Positions 40,750 through 48,379 of a DNA stretch of 64,000 bases are shown here, one piece after another. The position numbers and the translations under genes were made by a program. Under the pieces are notes generated by a model that was not told where the DNA came from, ran no database searches, and saw only the letters and a list, made by a program, of their open reading frames with translations. This stretch comes from Streptomyces sp. F001 (GTDB lineage: Bacteria > Actinomycetota > Actinomycetes > Streptomycetales > Streptomycetaceae): contig NZ_QZWF01000001.1 in the NCBI RefSeq assembly GCF_004187715.1, forward strand, positions 558,001-622,000, written 5' to 3'. Each line of letters opens with the position of its first letter. Position 1 is the first letter of the stretch.

Positions 40750-41829
40750 GTGAGCGACCGGCACGACCACCTGCACGATCACGGACATCCGCACCGTCAC
40801 GGGCACGGCGAGCACAGCCACAGGCGTGAGGACCGCCCTGAGAACGGCCTCCGCCGTCTCACCCATGCCCTCACCCCGCACTCCCACGACACCGCCGACA
40901 AGGTCGACACCGCCCTGGAGTCATCGGCCCGCGGGATGCGTGCGCTCTGGGTCTCACTGGCGGTACTCGGCGCGACCGCGCTGGCGCAGGCGGTCGTGGT
41001 GGCGGCGTCCGGGTCGGTGGCGCTGCTCGGCGACACGGTGCACAACACCGCGGACGCGCTGACCGCCGTACCGCTCGGCATCGCCTTCGTGCTGGGCCGC
41101 CGCGCGGCGACCCGCCGCTTCACATACGGCTACGGCCGCGCCGAGGACCTGGCGGGCATCGTGATCGTGCTGACGATCGCCGCGTCCGCCGCCTTCGCCG
41201 GGTGGACGGCGATCGGGCGGCTGCTCGACCCACGCCCGGTGGAGCACATCCCGGCGGTCGCGGTGGCCGCCCTGGTCGGTTTCGCGGGCAATGAATGGGT
41301 GGCGCGCTACCGGATCCGTGTCGGCCGTTCGATCGGCTCGGCCGCACTGGTCGCGGACGGACTGCACGCGCGTACAGACGGATTCACGTCACTGGCGGTG
41401 CTGATCGGCGCCGGCGGCGCGGCGCTGGGCCTGCAACTCGCCGACCCGGTCGTGGGGTTGGCGATCACCGCGGCGATCGCCCTGGTGCTGCGGGACGCGG
41501 CGCGCGAGGTGTTCCGGCGCGTGCTGGACGCCGTCGACCCGGCCCTGGTGGACCGGGCGGAGCGGGCGTTGCGTGAGGTGCCGGGCGTGTACGAGGTGGG
41601 CGAGCTGCGGCTGCGCTGGATCGGTCACCGGCTGCGGGCCGAGGTCGCCGTCGTGGTGGACGGAGACGTGACCGTACGCCAGGCCCACGCGATCGCCGTC
41701 GAGGCCGAACACGCCCTGCTGCACGCCGTACCGCGCCTCACCGCCGCCCTGGTGCATGCCGACCCGGCCCACGCGCCGGGCGAGGCCGACCCGCATCTGG
41801 CGCTGGCCCACCACGCGACGGCCGCCTGA
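40750..41829 (+). CDS. Cation diffusion facilitator (CDF) transporter
   Basis: The 359-residue transporter exports divalent metals (Zn, Co, Ni or Fe/Mn) in exchange for protons. The N-terminus is a metal-binding histidine tail (HDHLHDHGHPHRHGHGEHSH). About six transmembrane helices follow, with HxxxD-type sites such as LLGDTVHNTADAL and LVADGLHARTDGFTSLAVLI. A cytoplasmic C-terminal domain completes it (VYEVGELRLRWIGHRLRAEV). GTG 40750 follows a GGGAGGGG site. The divergent ArsR gene is the probable regulator. It ends two bases from the convergent YbaK gene. Confidence 0.93.
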   Translation: MSDRHDHLHDHGHPHRHGHGEHSHRREDRPENGLRRLTHALTPHSHDTADKVDTALESSARGMRALWVSLAVLGATALAQAVVVAASGSVALLGDTVHNTADALTAVPLGIAFVLGRRAATRRFTYGYGRAEDLAGIVIVLTIAASAAFAGWTAIGRLLDPRPVEHIPAVAVAALVGFAGNEWVARYRIRVGRSIGSAALVADGLHARTDGFTSLAVLIGAGGAALGLQLADPVVGLAITAAIALVLRDAAREVFRRVLDAVDPALVDRAERALREVPGVYEVGELRLRWIGHRLRAEVAVVVDGDVTVRQAHAIAVEAEHALLHAVPRLTAALVHADPAHAPGEADPHLALAHHATAA

Positions 41830-41831
41830 AC

Positions 41832-42389
41832 TCAGGCGATTCCCAGCCCCTCCAGCACCACCGCTCCCGGCAGCTGTGCGAACGCCTTCCCGGGGACCAG
41901 CAGTTTGCCGCGCCGTCGGCCGCTGCCGACCAGGACGTACGGCAGGTCGACCACGGCCGAGTCCACCAGCAGGGGCCAGCCGTCCGGCAGTCCGATCGGG
42001 GTGATGCCGCCGTACTCCATGCCGGTCTCGCCCGTGGCCATGTTCATCGTGGCGAACGAGGCCTTGCGGGCGCCGAGTTGACGGCGCACAACGCCGTTCA
42101 CGTCGACCCGGGTGGTGGAGAGCACGACGCATGCGGCCAGCGTCGTCTCGCCGCCGCGCTTGCCTGCAACCACCACGCAGTTCGCCGACCGCTCCAGCAG
42201 CTCCTGGCCGTAGTGCTCCACGAAGACGGCGGTGTCGGCCCACTGCGGGTCGGTGTCGACGTAGACGATCTGGTCGGCGGGGACGCTGCCGCGCCAGTTC
42301 CGTACGGCGTCGGCGACCGGGCGGGTGAGTTCGTCGAGGCAGTCGGGGGCGGGGGTGGCATTGTCGAAGTGTCCGATGGGCGCGTCCAT
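41832..42389 (-). CDS. YbaK/EbsC-type aminoacyl-tRNA deacylase
   Basis: The 185-residue protein has the YbaK fold: VYVDTDPQWADTAVFVEHYG, ERSANCVVVAGKRGGETTLA, the conserved ARKASFATMNMATGETGMEYGG region with GGITPIGLP, and the late VLVGSGRRRGKLLVPGKAF. Such proteins clear mischarged tRNAs (for example Cys-tRNAPro) in trans. ATG 42389 gives the normal start; upstream frame is antisense. It lies 43 bases downstream of an XRE-cupin regulator on the same strand and may be cotranscribed with it. Confidence 0.88.
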   Translation of the reverse strand: MDAPIGHFDNATPAPDCLDELTRPVADAVRNWRGSVPADQIVYVDTDPQWADTAVFVEHYGQELLERSANCVVVAGKRGGETTLAACVVLSTTRVDVNGVVRRQLGARKASFATMNMATGETGMEYGGITPIGLPDGWPLLVDSAVVDLPYVLVGSGRRRGKLLVPGKAFAQLPGAVVLEGLGIA

Positions 42390-42432
42390 GGCCGCACGGT
42401 AACAGGAGCGAGCGGATGGCCGACGGGGTGTT

Positions 42433-43038
42433 TCAGTGCACAGGCGGGACCGAGACCGCCATGACCATTTCCATCGGGACGTCGCCCTCATTGCCGTACG
42501 CGTGCGGGGCGTTGGCCTCGAAGGAGGCGGTCGCGCCTGCCGGGACGCGGTAGTCCACGCCGTCCACGGTGAGTGTCAGCTCGCCCGCGGTGACGTGGAG
42601 CAGCTCGGCCGTGCCGGTGGGGTGCGGGTCGGAGGCGCTGTTCTCGCCCGGCATCAGCCGCCACTGCCACATCTCCAGCGGGCCGGGCGCCTCGGTGCCG
42701 GCGAGGAGGAGGTTGTAGCTGCCGGTGTCGGTGTGCCACAGCCGTACGGCCTGGTCGGCGGGGACGATACGGACCTTCGGGCCCTGCTCGTAGTCGAGGA
42801 GGGTGGTGATGCTGATGCCGAGCGCGTCGCCGATCTTGACGACGGTGCCGAGGCTGGGATTGGTGCGCGCCTGCTCGATCTGGATGAGCATGCCGCGGCT
42901 GACGCCGGCCCGGGCGGCGAGCACGTCCAGCGTGAAGCCGCGCACCGCGCGCCAATGCTTGACGCTGCGCGCCAGGGACTGGGTCAGCAGATCGAGGTCC
43001 GACACATTCCGTCCAATAGCCTGGATGATTGGGTTCAT
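42433..43038 (-). CDS. XRE-family regulator with C-terminal cupin domain
   Basis: The 201-residue protein has an XRE helix-turn-helix (FTLDVLAARAGVSRGMLIQI, then NPSLGTVVKIGDALGIS) fused to a cupin_2 ligand domain (SASDPHPTGTAELLHVTAGE, then VPAGATASFEANAPHAYGN). This PuuR-like class responds to small molecules such as amines or amino acids. The ATG overlaps TAGAAT. The inverted repeat ACTGA ... TCAGT (43042-43059) just upstream may be the auto-operator. The downstream YbaK gene is its likely target. Confidence 0.9.
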   Translation of the reverse strand: MNPIIQAIGRNVSDLDLLTQSLARSVKHWRAVRGFTLDVLAARAGVSRGMLIQIEQARTNPSLGTVVKIGDALGISITTLLDYEQGPKVRIVPADQAVRLWHTDTGSYNLLLAGTEAPGPLEMWQWRLMPGENSASDPHPTGTAELLHVTAGELTLTVDGVDYRVPAGATASFEANAPHAYGNEGDVPMEMVMAVSVPPVH

Positions 43039-43129
43039 TCTACTGAACTACGAGTCAGTGCACCCCAGGCACCTCGTTCCTGCGCCGCACTGCACTGCGC
43101 CGTCAGCGGCAGAGATGTGGCCGGCCCCC

Positions 43130-43894
43130 TCAGGACTCGAGGTCCAGCTCGGCGAGTTTCGCCGCCGTCTCCTCGTCGAGGCCCGCGAGCGCCAGCAGCT
43201 GATCGGAGGTGACCCCGTCGGGTATCGGCACCGGCGCCGGGGTCCTGAGCGGCGGCTGCCAGCCGTCCGAGGGTGTCCAGCGCCGTACGACACGGGCAGG
43301 CGCCCCCGCCACCACCGCATGGTCGGGCACCACACCGCGTACCACCGCCCCCGCGGCCACCACCACGTTCCGCCCGATCCGCGCGCCCGGCAGGATCACG
43401 GCGCCGGTGCCGATCCAGCAGCCCGGCCCGATCTCCACCGGCTCCATCCGCGGCCACTGCTTGCCGATGGGCTGGTGCGGATCGTCGTACGAGTGGTTGG
43501 TGGACGTGACGTAGACGTACGGCCCGAAGTAGCAGTCGCTGCCGATGGTGACCGTCGTGTCGGCGATGACGTGGCTGCCCCGGCCGAGGACGACACCGTC
43601 GCCTATGCGCAGGATCGGCTCGGGGCCGAGGTCCAGGTCGGGCATCAGACCGGCGGTCAGGGTGACCTGTTCGCCGACGATGCAGTGGGCGCCGAGGTGG
43701 ATCCAGGGTTCACCGAAGACCGTACCCAGGGGGAAGGCGAGCCTGGTACCGGTTCCCATCGCGCCGAAGCGGAACCGTCCCGGGCACTCGGCGGTGACCG
43801 AGGCCGTGCGCTGCAACCAGGCCCAGCCCGCGTGGACGGCCCGCTGCGCCAGGCGGCGCCGCCAGGATGAGAACGTGTTCTTGCTCTTCGGCAC
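43130..43894 (-). CDS. Left-handed beta-helix acyltransferase (hexapeptide family)
   Basis: The 254-residue protein is built from hexapeptide repeats (ILRIGDGVVLGRGSHVIADT, then EIGPGCWIGTGAVILPGARI and GAVVRGVVPDHAVVAGAPAR). It has the lid/active-site segment YVTSTNHSYDDPHQPIGKQW seen in maltose/galactoside O-acetyltransferases. It probably acetylates a sugar or cell-wall substrate. A C-terminal extension after the helix (SDQLLALAGLDEETAAKLAE) is helical and unusual. GTG 43894 is chosen after GAGCGG; the reading can extend to 43957. Confidence 0.85.
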   Translation of the reverse strand: MPKSKNTFSSWRRRLAQRAVHAGWAWLQRTASVTAECPGRFRFGAMGTGTRLAFPLGTVFGEPWIHLGAHCIVGEQVTLTAGLMPDLDLGPEPILRIGDGVVLGRGSHVIADTTVTIGSDCYFGPYVYVTSTNHSYDDPHQPIGKQWPRMEPVEIGPGCWIGTGAVILPGARIGRNVVVAAGAVVRGVVPDHAVVAGAPARVVRRWTPSDGWQPPLRTPAPVPIPDGVTSDQLLALAGLDEETAAKLAELDLES

Positions 43895-44000
43895 CCGCTC
43901 ACGGTACTCAGCGTCGGCTGCCCCCAAGGGGCGGTGGGGCTGTGATCTTCGCCCCACCGGGTGGCGTACCGTGCGTGTTGTTCACGACGAGGAGGCGGAG

Positions 44001-44528
44001 ATGGCACAGCGGGCGTTGATCACGGGCATCGGCGGCAAGGAGCCGAAGGTCGATCCGGAGGCGTTCCTGGCGCCCACGGCTTCGGTGATCGGGGACGTGA
44101 CGCTGGGGGCGGGGGCGAGTGTCTGGTACGGGGCCGTACTGCGCGGCGACGTCGAGCGGATCTCCGTCGGCGCGAGCAGCAACGTCCAGGACAACTGCAC
44201 CCTCCATGCGGATCCGGGGTTCCCGGTCAGTGTCGGGGAACGGGTGTCGATCGGGCACAACGCCGTGGTGCACGGTGCGACGGTCGAGGACGACTGTCTG
44301 ATCGGGATGGGGGCGACCGTGCTCAACGGGGCGGTGATCGGTGCCGGTTCGCTGGTCGCCGCGCAGGCGCTGGTGCCGCAGGGGATGCGGGTGCCGCCGG
44401 GGTCGCTCGTCGCCGGGGTACCTGCGAAGGTTCGGCGGGAACTCAGTGCCGAGGAGCGGGAGGGGGTCACGCTCAACGGGACGATGTACGCGGAGTTGGC
44501 CAAGGCCCACCGCGAGGTGCACGAGTGA
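44001..44528 (+). CDS. Gamma-class carbonic anhydrase-like protein
   Basis: The 175-residue left-handed beta-helix protein has hexapeptide repeats and the three gamma-carbonic-anhydrase metal histidines in DNCTLHADPG and SIGHNAVVHGATV. It either hydrates CO2 or, like YrdA/PaaY, binds zinc with another hydrolase-like activity. ATG 44001 follows GAGGAGG by five bases. It is divergent from another beta-helix gene. Confidence 0.92.
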   Translation: MAQRALITGIGGKEPKVDPEAFLAPTASVIGDVTLGAGASVWYGAVLRGDVERISVGASSNVQDNCTLHADPGFPVSVGERVSIGHNAVVHGATVEDDCLIGMGATVLNGAVIGAGSLVAAQALVPQGMRVPPGSLVAGVPAKVRRELSAEEREGVTLNGTMYAELAKAHREVHE

Positions 44529-44534
44529 GGCAGG

Positions 44535-44567
44535 GCGCGGGCCGTGGCCGGCCGGTCGCGCCCGCGC
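44535..44567. terminator. GC-rich hairpin between gamma-CA and DedA genes
   Basis: GCGCGGGC / GCCCGCGC 8-bp arms with a 17-base GC-rich loop, in the spacer of two convergent genes. Confidence 0.45.
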
Positions 44568-44588
44568 GGCGAAGCCGCATGGCGCCCC

Positions 44589-45248
44589 TCAGGGGGCGCT
44601 GTCGCCGACCGGAACCGGCTCCGCACCCGACTCCGGCCGCGAGACCTGCACCTTCTTCGCCTTGCGCTTGAGCACCAGCATCGACGTGAGGCCGATCAGC
44701 ACCGCCAGCACCAGCCCCACCCACGAGAACCGCTTCAGCCATGCTTCGGCGACGACGCCGACGTAGTAGATGACCGCGGTGGTGCCGCCGGCCCAGAGGA
44801 TGCCGCCGAAGACGTTGGCGATCAGGAACTTCCAGTACGGCATCCGCAGCACGCCCGCGAGCGGCCCGGCGAAGATCCGCAGCAGGGCGACGAAGCGGCC
44901 GAAGAAGACGGCCCACATGCCCCACTTCTCGAAGGACCGCTCGGCGGTCGCGATGTGCGCCTCGCTGAAGTGCCTCGGGAACTTCCCGCCGAGCCAGGCG
45001 AGCAGCGGCCGTCCGCCCTTGCGGCCGATGGCGTAGCCGATGGAGTCGCCGATGATCGCGCCGGCGCTGGCGCACGCGCCGAGGATGACGGGATCGATGT
45101 CGCCGTGCTGGGAGGCGAGCAGCGCGGAGGAGACCAGGATGATCTCGCCCGGCAGCGGGATGCCCAGGCTCTCCAGGCCGATGACCAGCCCCACCAGCGC
45201 GTAGATGCTGACCGCGGGTACGGTCTCGAGCCACTCCTGGACGTGCAC
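44589..45248 (-). CDS. DedA-family membrane protein
   Basis: The 219-residue protein has the DedA/SNARE-assoc (VTT) fold: amphipathic start VHVQEWLETVPAVSIYALVG, the family motif GIPLPGEIILVSSALLA, GDSIGYAIGRKGG, then FFGRFVALLRIFAGPLAGVL and a last helix near residue 190. DedA proteins include undecaprenyl-phosphate flippases. GTG 45248 is chosen because GGAGGA lies seven bases upstream; ATG 45293 would add 15 non-conserved residues. The C-terminus is basic then acidic (KRKAKKVQVSRPESGAEPVP). Confidence 0.9.
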   Translation of the reverse strand: MHVQEWLETVPAVSIYALVGLVIGLESLGIPLPGEIILVSSALLASQHGDIDPVILGACASAGAIIGDSIGYAIGRKGGRPLLAWLGGKFPRHFSEAHIATAERSFEKWGMWAVFFGRFVALLRIFAGPLAGVLRMPYWKFLIANVFGGILWAGGTTAVIYYVGVVAEAWLKRFSWVGLVLAVLIGLTSMLVLKRKAKKVQVSRPESGAEPVPVGDSAP

Positions 45249-45295
45249 CGCCGGTTCCTCCGAATTGCGTGCCTTGGTGGAAGCCGCAGACATAC

Positions 45296-45322
45296 GGCGT
45301 GCGCCCGTCCCGGGCGCACGCC
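45296..45322 (-). terminator. Hairpin terminator after the sigma-like/ricin gene
   Basis: GGCGTGCGCCCG-tcc-CGGGCGCACGCC is a perfect 12-bp stem with a three-base loop, 38 bases beyond the upstream gene's stop on the minus strand and just before the DedA gene. Confidence 0.75.
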
Positions 45323-45360
45323 GCGAAGCCTACCGGGTCCCACCGACACCTCCGCGGCGA

Positions 45361-47292
45361 TCACCCGAGGGCGGAGGCGACGGACACGGCACGGGACGTG
45401 ACCGCACCCCGTACCCCGGCCACGAGCTCGCGCGCGTCGGGCTCGGCCGCCGACGGCTCGGCGCTGTCACAGCAGTCGGCCTGGGCCATTCGCGTCTCGT
45501 ACTGCTCCGGCGGATCCTCCGATCCCTGCTCGTGCGGGGCCTCGCCATCCGGCGGGCGCTGTTCACCGTGCTCCTCGGGATCACCGGGGCGCTGATCCCC
45601 GCCCGACGATCCGCGCTCAGCCCGGCCTTCCGCGTCCCGCTCGGCGCGGTCCTCGTCCTCGCTCCGCCCGTCGCCCTTCTTCCCCGGCTCCTCCGCCTCG
45701 TCGGGCGCCGCCTCCAGCCGCCACCGCTGCTTCGCGGAGCCGTCCCGGTCGGCGACGACCACCTCCCGGCCCGGACCGGGCGCGACGAGCCTGCCCTTGC
45801 GCCAGCGGAGCAGGAGTTCGCCGCGCACCGTCAGGTCGTACTGCACCTGCCCGGAGTGCACCGCACAGTCGGCCGACCCGACCGTTCCCCTGCGGACGTG
45901 CGCGCCGAGGCAGAGGGCCGGGTCGGCGACGCTGCGCAGCAGACCGTCGTCCTGGTACGACCACTGCTGCGACGCGGCGGACGAGCACACCGCAAGGACG
46001 GCTGCGGTCCCGGGCGTGCCGTTGCCGCCGTCGAGGCACAGGTCGAGGGCGAGGTTGCGCAGCCGTCCCCGGGCGACCTCGACGGGATGGGCGGCGGAAG
46101 CGGCCGACGGTGTTCCGGCGGAGGGGGCTTCGGACGCCGGGCTCGGGCTCAGGGTGTGGCTGCTGGGCACGCCCCAGGTGGCCTCCGGACCGTGGGCGAC
46201 ACCGTTGTCGCCGGACCAGCTCCTGGCGACGAGCACCGTCGCGAGCAGTGCGAGGGAGGTCAGGCCGACGCCCACGACCACGGCCATGGAAGGTCTGCGC
46301 GACAGGGGTCCGGCTGGGCCGGGCCGATGGCGCCCGCCGGTTCTCGGGCGGGCAGTGCCGGGGCGGGCCCGCGGGGGTGTCGGTGGTGCACTGCGGCCGG
46401 GGCGTGAGTCGAGATAGCGGCGGGCGCCCCAGCCGAGCACGGTTTCGGCGAGGAGCACGTCCAGGCCGCCGTCGAGACGGCCGAGTTGTTCGGCGGCGTG
46501 CCAGCAGTACCGGCACGCCGTCAGATGCTGTTGCACATCCGGCAGCAGGGCTCCCCCGCGGCGCATCGGGACGTCGAGGAGACGGTTGTAGAAACGGCAT
46601 TCCCTGGACGGCGCGAGTTCCCGGTGGGCGCGTACGCAGCCTGCCCGGAATTGCTCCCGTGCCCGTTCCAGAGCCGCCGACGCGGTCATCGGGTCCACGC
46701 CCAGCAGACCGGCCGGTACGGTTATCGGCTCGGCCTCGACCTCGGTGTGCCACAGCAGGCATTGAGAGGCTCCCGGAAGAGCATGGAAAGCGCGCTCTGC
46801 GAGGAGCCGCTTTTCCGGTGTCACGGACCGCGCCGCACGCAGTCCGCGGCCGCCGGTGGGTTTGCGGAGTTCCGGCAGCAGAGCCGCCACATCGTCCTCG
46901 GCGGCCCATTCCCGTACGGTCTCCCGCACGGTCGCAAGGAGGTGCGGGCGCAGCGCACCGACGGCCGCTCCGCGGCCGGGCACTTGTTGGAACGCGGCGG
47001 TGGCCGCCAGCTGCGCCGACACCGCCGAGGAGGCCAGGCAGACGACCGCGTAGTCGTACACCGGGCGCCAGTGCCGGGCCAGCAGCAGAGCTGCGGCCCG
47101 GCTGTCCGGGTCGGGGCCGCCCAGCCGGGCAACGAGATCGTGGTCGGACTCCCCCGGGCGCGAACCGGGTCGGGGCGGGTAGGGCGGACGTGGGGGGTAA
47201 GGGGGTTGCACTGGACCATTTCCTTCCAAGCCGCAGGACGCGACGCAATGCACGTCCTTCGGAAAGCAGGTGCCTGAATGGTGCGTGCTCAT
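45361..47292 (-). CDS. Sigma-70-like / zinc-finger / transmembrane / ricin-lectin fusion protein
   Basis: The 643-residue protein combines unusual parts. Residues about 50-245 look like a degenerate ECF sigma factor: an ARLGGPDPDSRAAALLLARH region-2-like segment and a region-4-like ERAFHALPGASQCLLWHTEV. Around 280 is an anti-sigma-type zinc finger (HLTACRYCWHA, HxxxCxxC). Around 350 is one transmembrane helix (AVVVGVGLTSLALLATVLVA). Residues about 415-535 form a ricin-type beta-trefoil (LCLDGGNGTPGTAAVLAVCS, with QQWSYQDDG) on the outside. The C-terminal 100 residues are charged and disordered. The N-terminus is Pro/Tyr-rich (PPYPPRPPYPPRPG). It might be a membrane-held sigma or anti-sigma that senses glycans. 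The start is ATG 47292. Confidence 0.75.
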   Translation of the reverse strand: MSTHHSGTCFPKDVHCVASCGLEGNGPVQPPYPPRPPYPPRPGSRPGESDHDLVARLGGPDPDSRAAALLLARHWRPVYDYAVVCLASSAVSAQLAATAAFQQVPGRGAAVGALRPHLLATVRETVREWAAEDDVAALLPELRKPTGGRGLRAARSVTPEKRLLAERAFHALPGASQCLLWHTEVEAEPITVPAGLLGVDPMTASAALERAREQFRAGCVRAHRELAPSRECRFYNRLLDVPMRRGGALLPDVQQHLTACRYCWHAAEQLGRLDGGLDVLLAETVLGWGARRYLDSRPGRSAPPTPPRARPGTARPRTGGRHRPGPAGPLSRRPSMAVVVGVGLTSLALLATVLVARSWSGDNGVAHGPEATWGVPSSHTLSPSPASEAPSAGTPSAASAAHPVEVARGRLRNLALDLCLDGGNGTPGTAAVLAVCSSAASQQWSYQDDGLLRSVADPALCLGAHVRRGTVGSADCAVHSGQVQYDLTVRGELLLRWRKGRLVAPGPGREVVVADRDGSAKQRWRLEAAPDEAEEPGKKGDGRSEDEDRAERDAEGRAERGSSGGDQRPGDPEEHGEQRPPDGEAPHEQGSEDPPEQYETRMAQADCCDSAEPSAAEPDARELVAGVRGAVTSRAVSVASALG

Positions 47293-47385
47293 GAGCCCGG
47301 CGCAGGCCTTTTGAGCCTGGCCTTTCACCTTCCCGCGGGGTGCCACACTTTCGCACACGCGTCTCACGGGAAACAAGGAGTTCGG

Positions 47386-47499
47386 GTGACGGATGCTCAA
47401 TCGGCCATGAATTGCCGCGGGTTACCCCTGGTATCCGCACCAGCATTCGAAATCGCCGGTGCCCCGGACGTCAAGTTGTGTGCATCCAAAGCCGGTTGA
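47386..47499 (+). CDS. Candidate small peptide (37 residues)
   Basis: A GTG start lies five bases after a strong AAGGAG (47375-47380) and opens a 37-codon frame beginning VTDAQSAMNCRGLPLVSAPA and ending KLCASKAG. It has two cysteines and no signal peptide. Base composition here is less GC-biased at third positions than in neighbouring genes, so coding is uncertain. It is divergent from the sigma-like/ricin gene and could be a small regulator or leader peptide. Confidence 0.3.
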   Translation: MTDAQSAMNCRGLPLVSAPAFEIAGAPDVKLCASKAG

Positions 47500-47534
47500 T
47501 CCACAGAATCTCCCCGGAACAGGTTCACTGCCGG

Positions 47535-47571
47535 GCCCGGGCGTCGAGATCCAGCTGACCGACGCCCGGGC
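47535..47571 (+). other. Strong stem-loop in the 47.3-47.7 kb spacer
   Basis: GCCCGGGCGTCG / CGACGCCCGGGC forms a perfect 12-bp stem with a 13-base loop, 36 bases after the candidate small ORF. It may terminate that transcript. The rest of the 440-base spacer (47293-47729) has no gene I can support; a short frame with PEFTYWLKEFAGGLEGGD near 47590 has no start or recognisable family. Confidence 0.5.
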
Positions 47572-47688
47572 GGCACGGTGCACCGGGGCCCGAATTCACG
47601 TACTGGCTCAAGGAGTTCGCCGGCGGACTCGAGGGCGGCGACACCTCGAACCGGCGGGCCGCCACCGGAGCGCGCGGGCGCACAGAAA

Positions 47689-47713
47689 GGGCCCCGCCGC
47701 AGCGACGGGGCCC
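47689..47713 (-). terminator. Hairpin terminator after thioesterase gene
   Basis: GGGCCCCG / CGGGGCCC 8-bp stem with a nine-base loop. On the minus strand it is followed by CTTTCT. It lies 17 bases beyond the stop of the gene at 47730-48182. Confidence 0.7.
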
Positions 47714-47729
47714 ATCCGATCGCTCGGAC

Positions 47730-48182
47730 TCAGCTGTTGGGACGAAGGGTCCAGACGACGGTCATCTCCGTGGTGACGGCGCCGTCCTCGCGCTGGATGG
47801 CGACGGCCACCGGGAACTCGGGGCGCTTGCCCTCGTCGAGTTCGGCGACCACCTCGGCGGCGGGGCGGCCGAGGGTCGCGGTGGCCGTGACAGGACCCAG
47901 CGCGATCTTCTTGAACGCGATCTCGGCATGCACCGGCAGCGGTACCGCACGCGAGAGCTGGTCGCCGAACGCGGCCAGGACGATCGCGCCGCTGGCCGAC
48001 TCGCCGAGGGTGAACATGGCCCCCGCGTGCGGCCCGCCGACGTGGTTGCGGTACTCGCTCTGGTCCGGCAGCGCCAGCACGGCCTTCTCCGGAGTGGTCT
48101 CCAGGTACTCGAGGTTCAGGGTCCGAACCATCGGCACCGTGGCGGCGAGCAACTCGCCGATCGACATCTGATCTGCGCTCAT
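47730..48182 (-). CDS. Hotdog-fold DUF4442/PaaI-like thioesterase
   Basis: The 150-residue protein is a hotdog-fold member. It shows NHVGGPHAGAMFTLGESASG (the NHxGxxHxG-like start of the central helix, close to the HGG-type catalytic region of PaaI) and strands LPVHAEIAFKKIALGPVTAT and VVAELDEGKRPEFPVAVAIQ. It probably hydrolyses acyl-CoA thioesters; the substrate is unknown. ATG 48182 is used, and MSIGELLAAT at 48167 is an alternative. A terminator follows. Confidence 0.85.
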   Translation of the reverse strand: MSADQMSIGELLAATVPMVRTLNLEYLETTPEKAVLALPDQSEYRNHVGGPHAGAMFTLGESASGAIVLAAFGDQLSRAVPLPVHAEIAFKKIALGPVTATATLGRPAAEVVAELDEGKRPEFPVAVAIQREDGAVTTEMTVVWTLRPNS

Positions 48183-48379
48183 GGCCGCATGTTACCCACG
48201 GGTAGCCTCGGCTGACCAGATGCAGGTGGTGACGGGCGTATCACGGTGGCCCATGTGGCAGGAGAGCAGGCGTGCCGGGCAGCCCGACCGGAGGGAGCCG
48301 CTCCGACTCCCGTTTCGCTACGTCCCTGACAAGGGGCAGTGACCGAATCGTGTCCACAGCGGCACTAGGGTTACCGCTC

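Noticed and set aside
47580..47690. Short protein-like stretch (PEFTYWLKEFAGGLEGGD)
   Set aside because: The frame has an upstream stop, no start codon with ribosome site and runs into a terminator hairpin; no family recognised.
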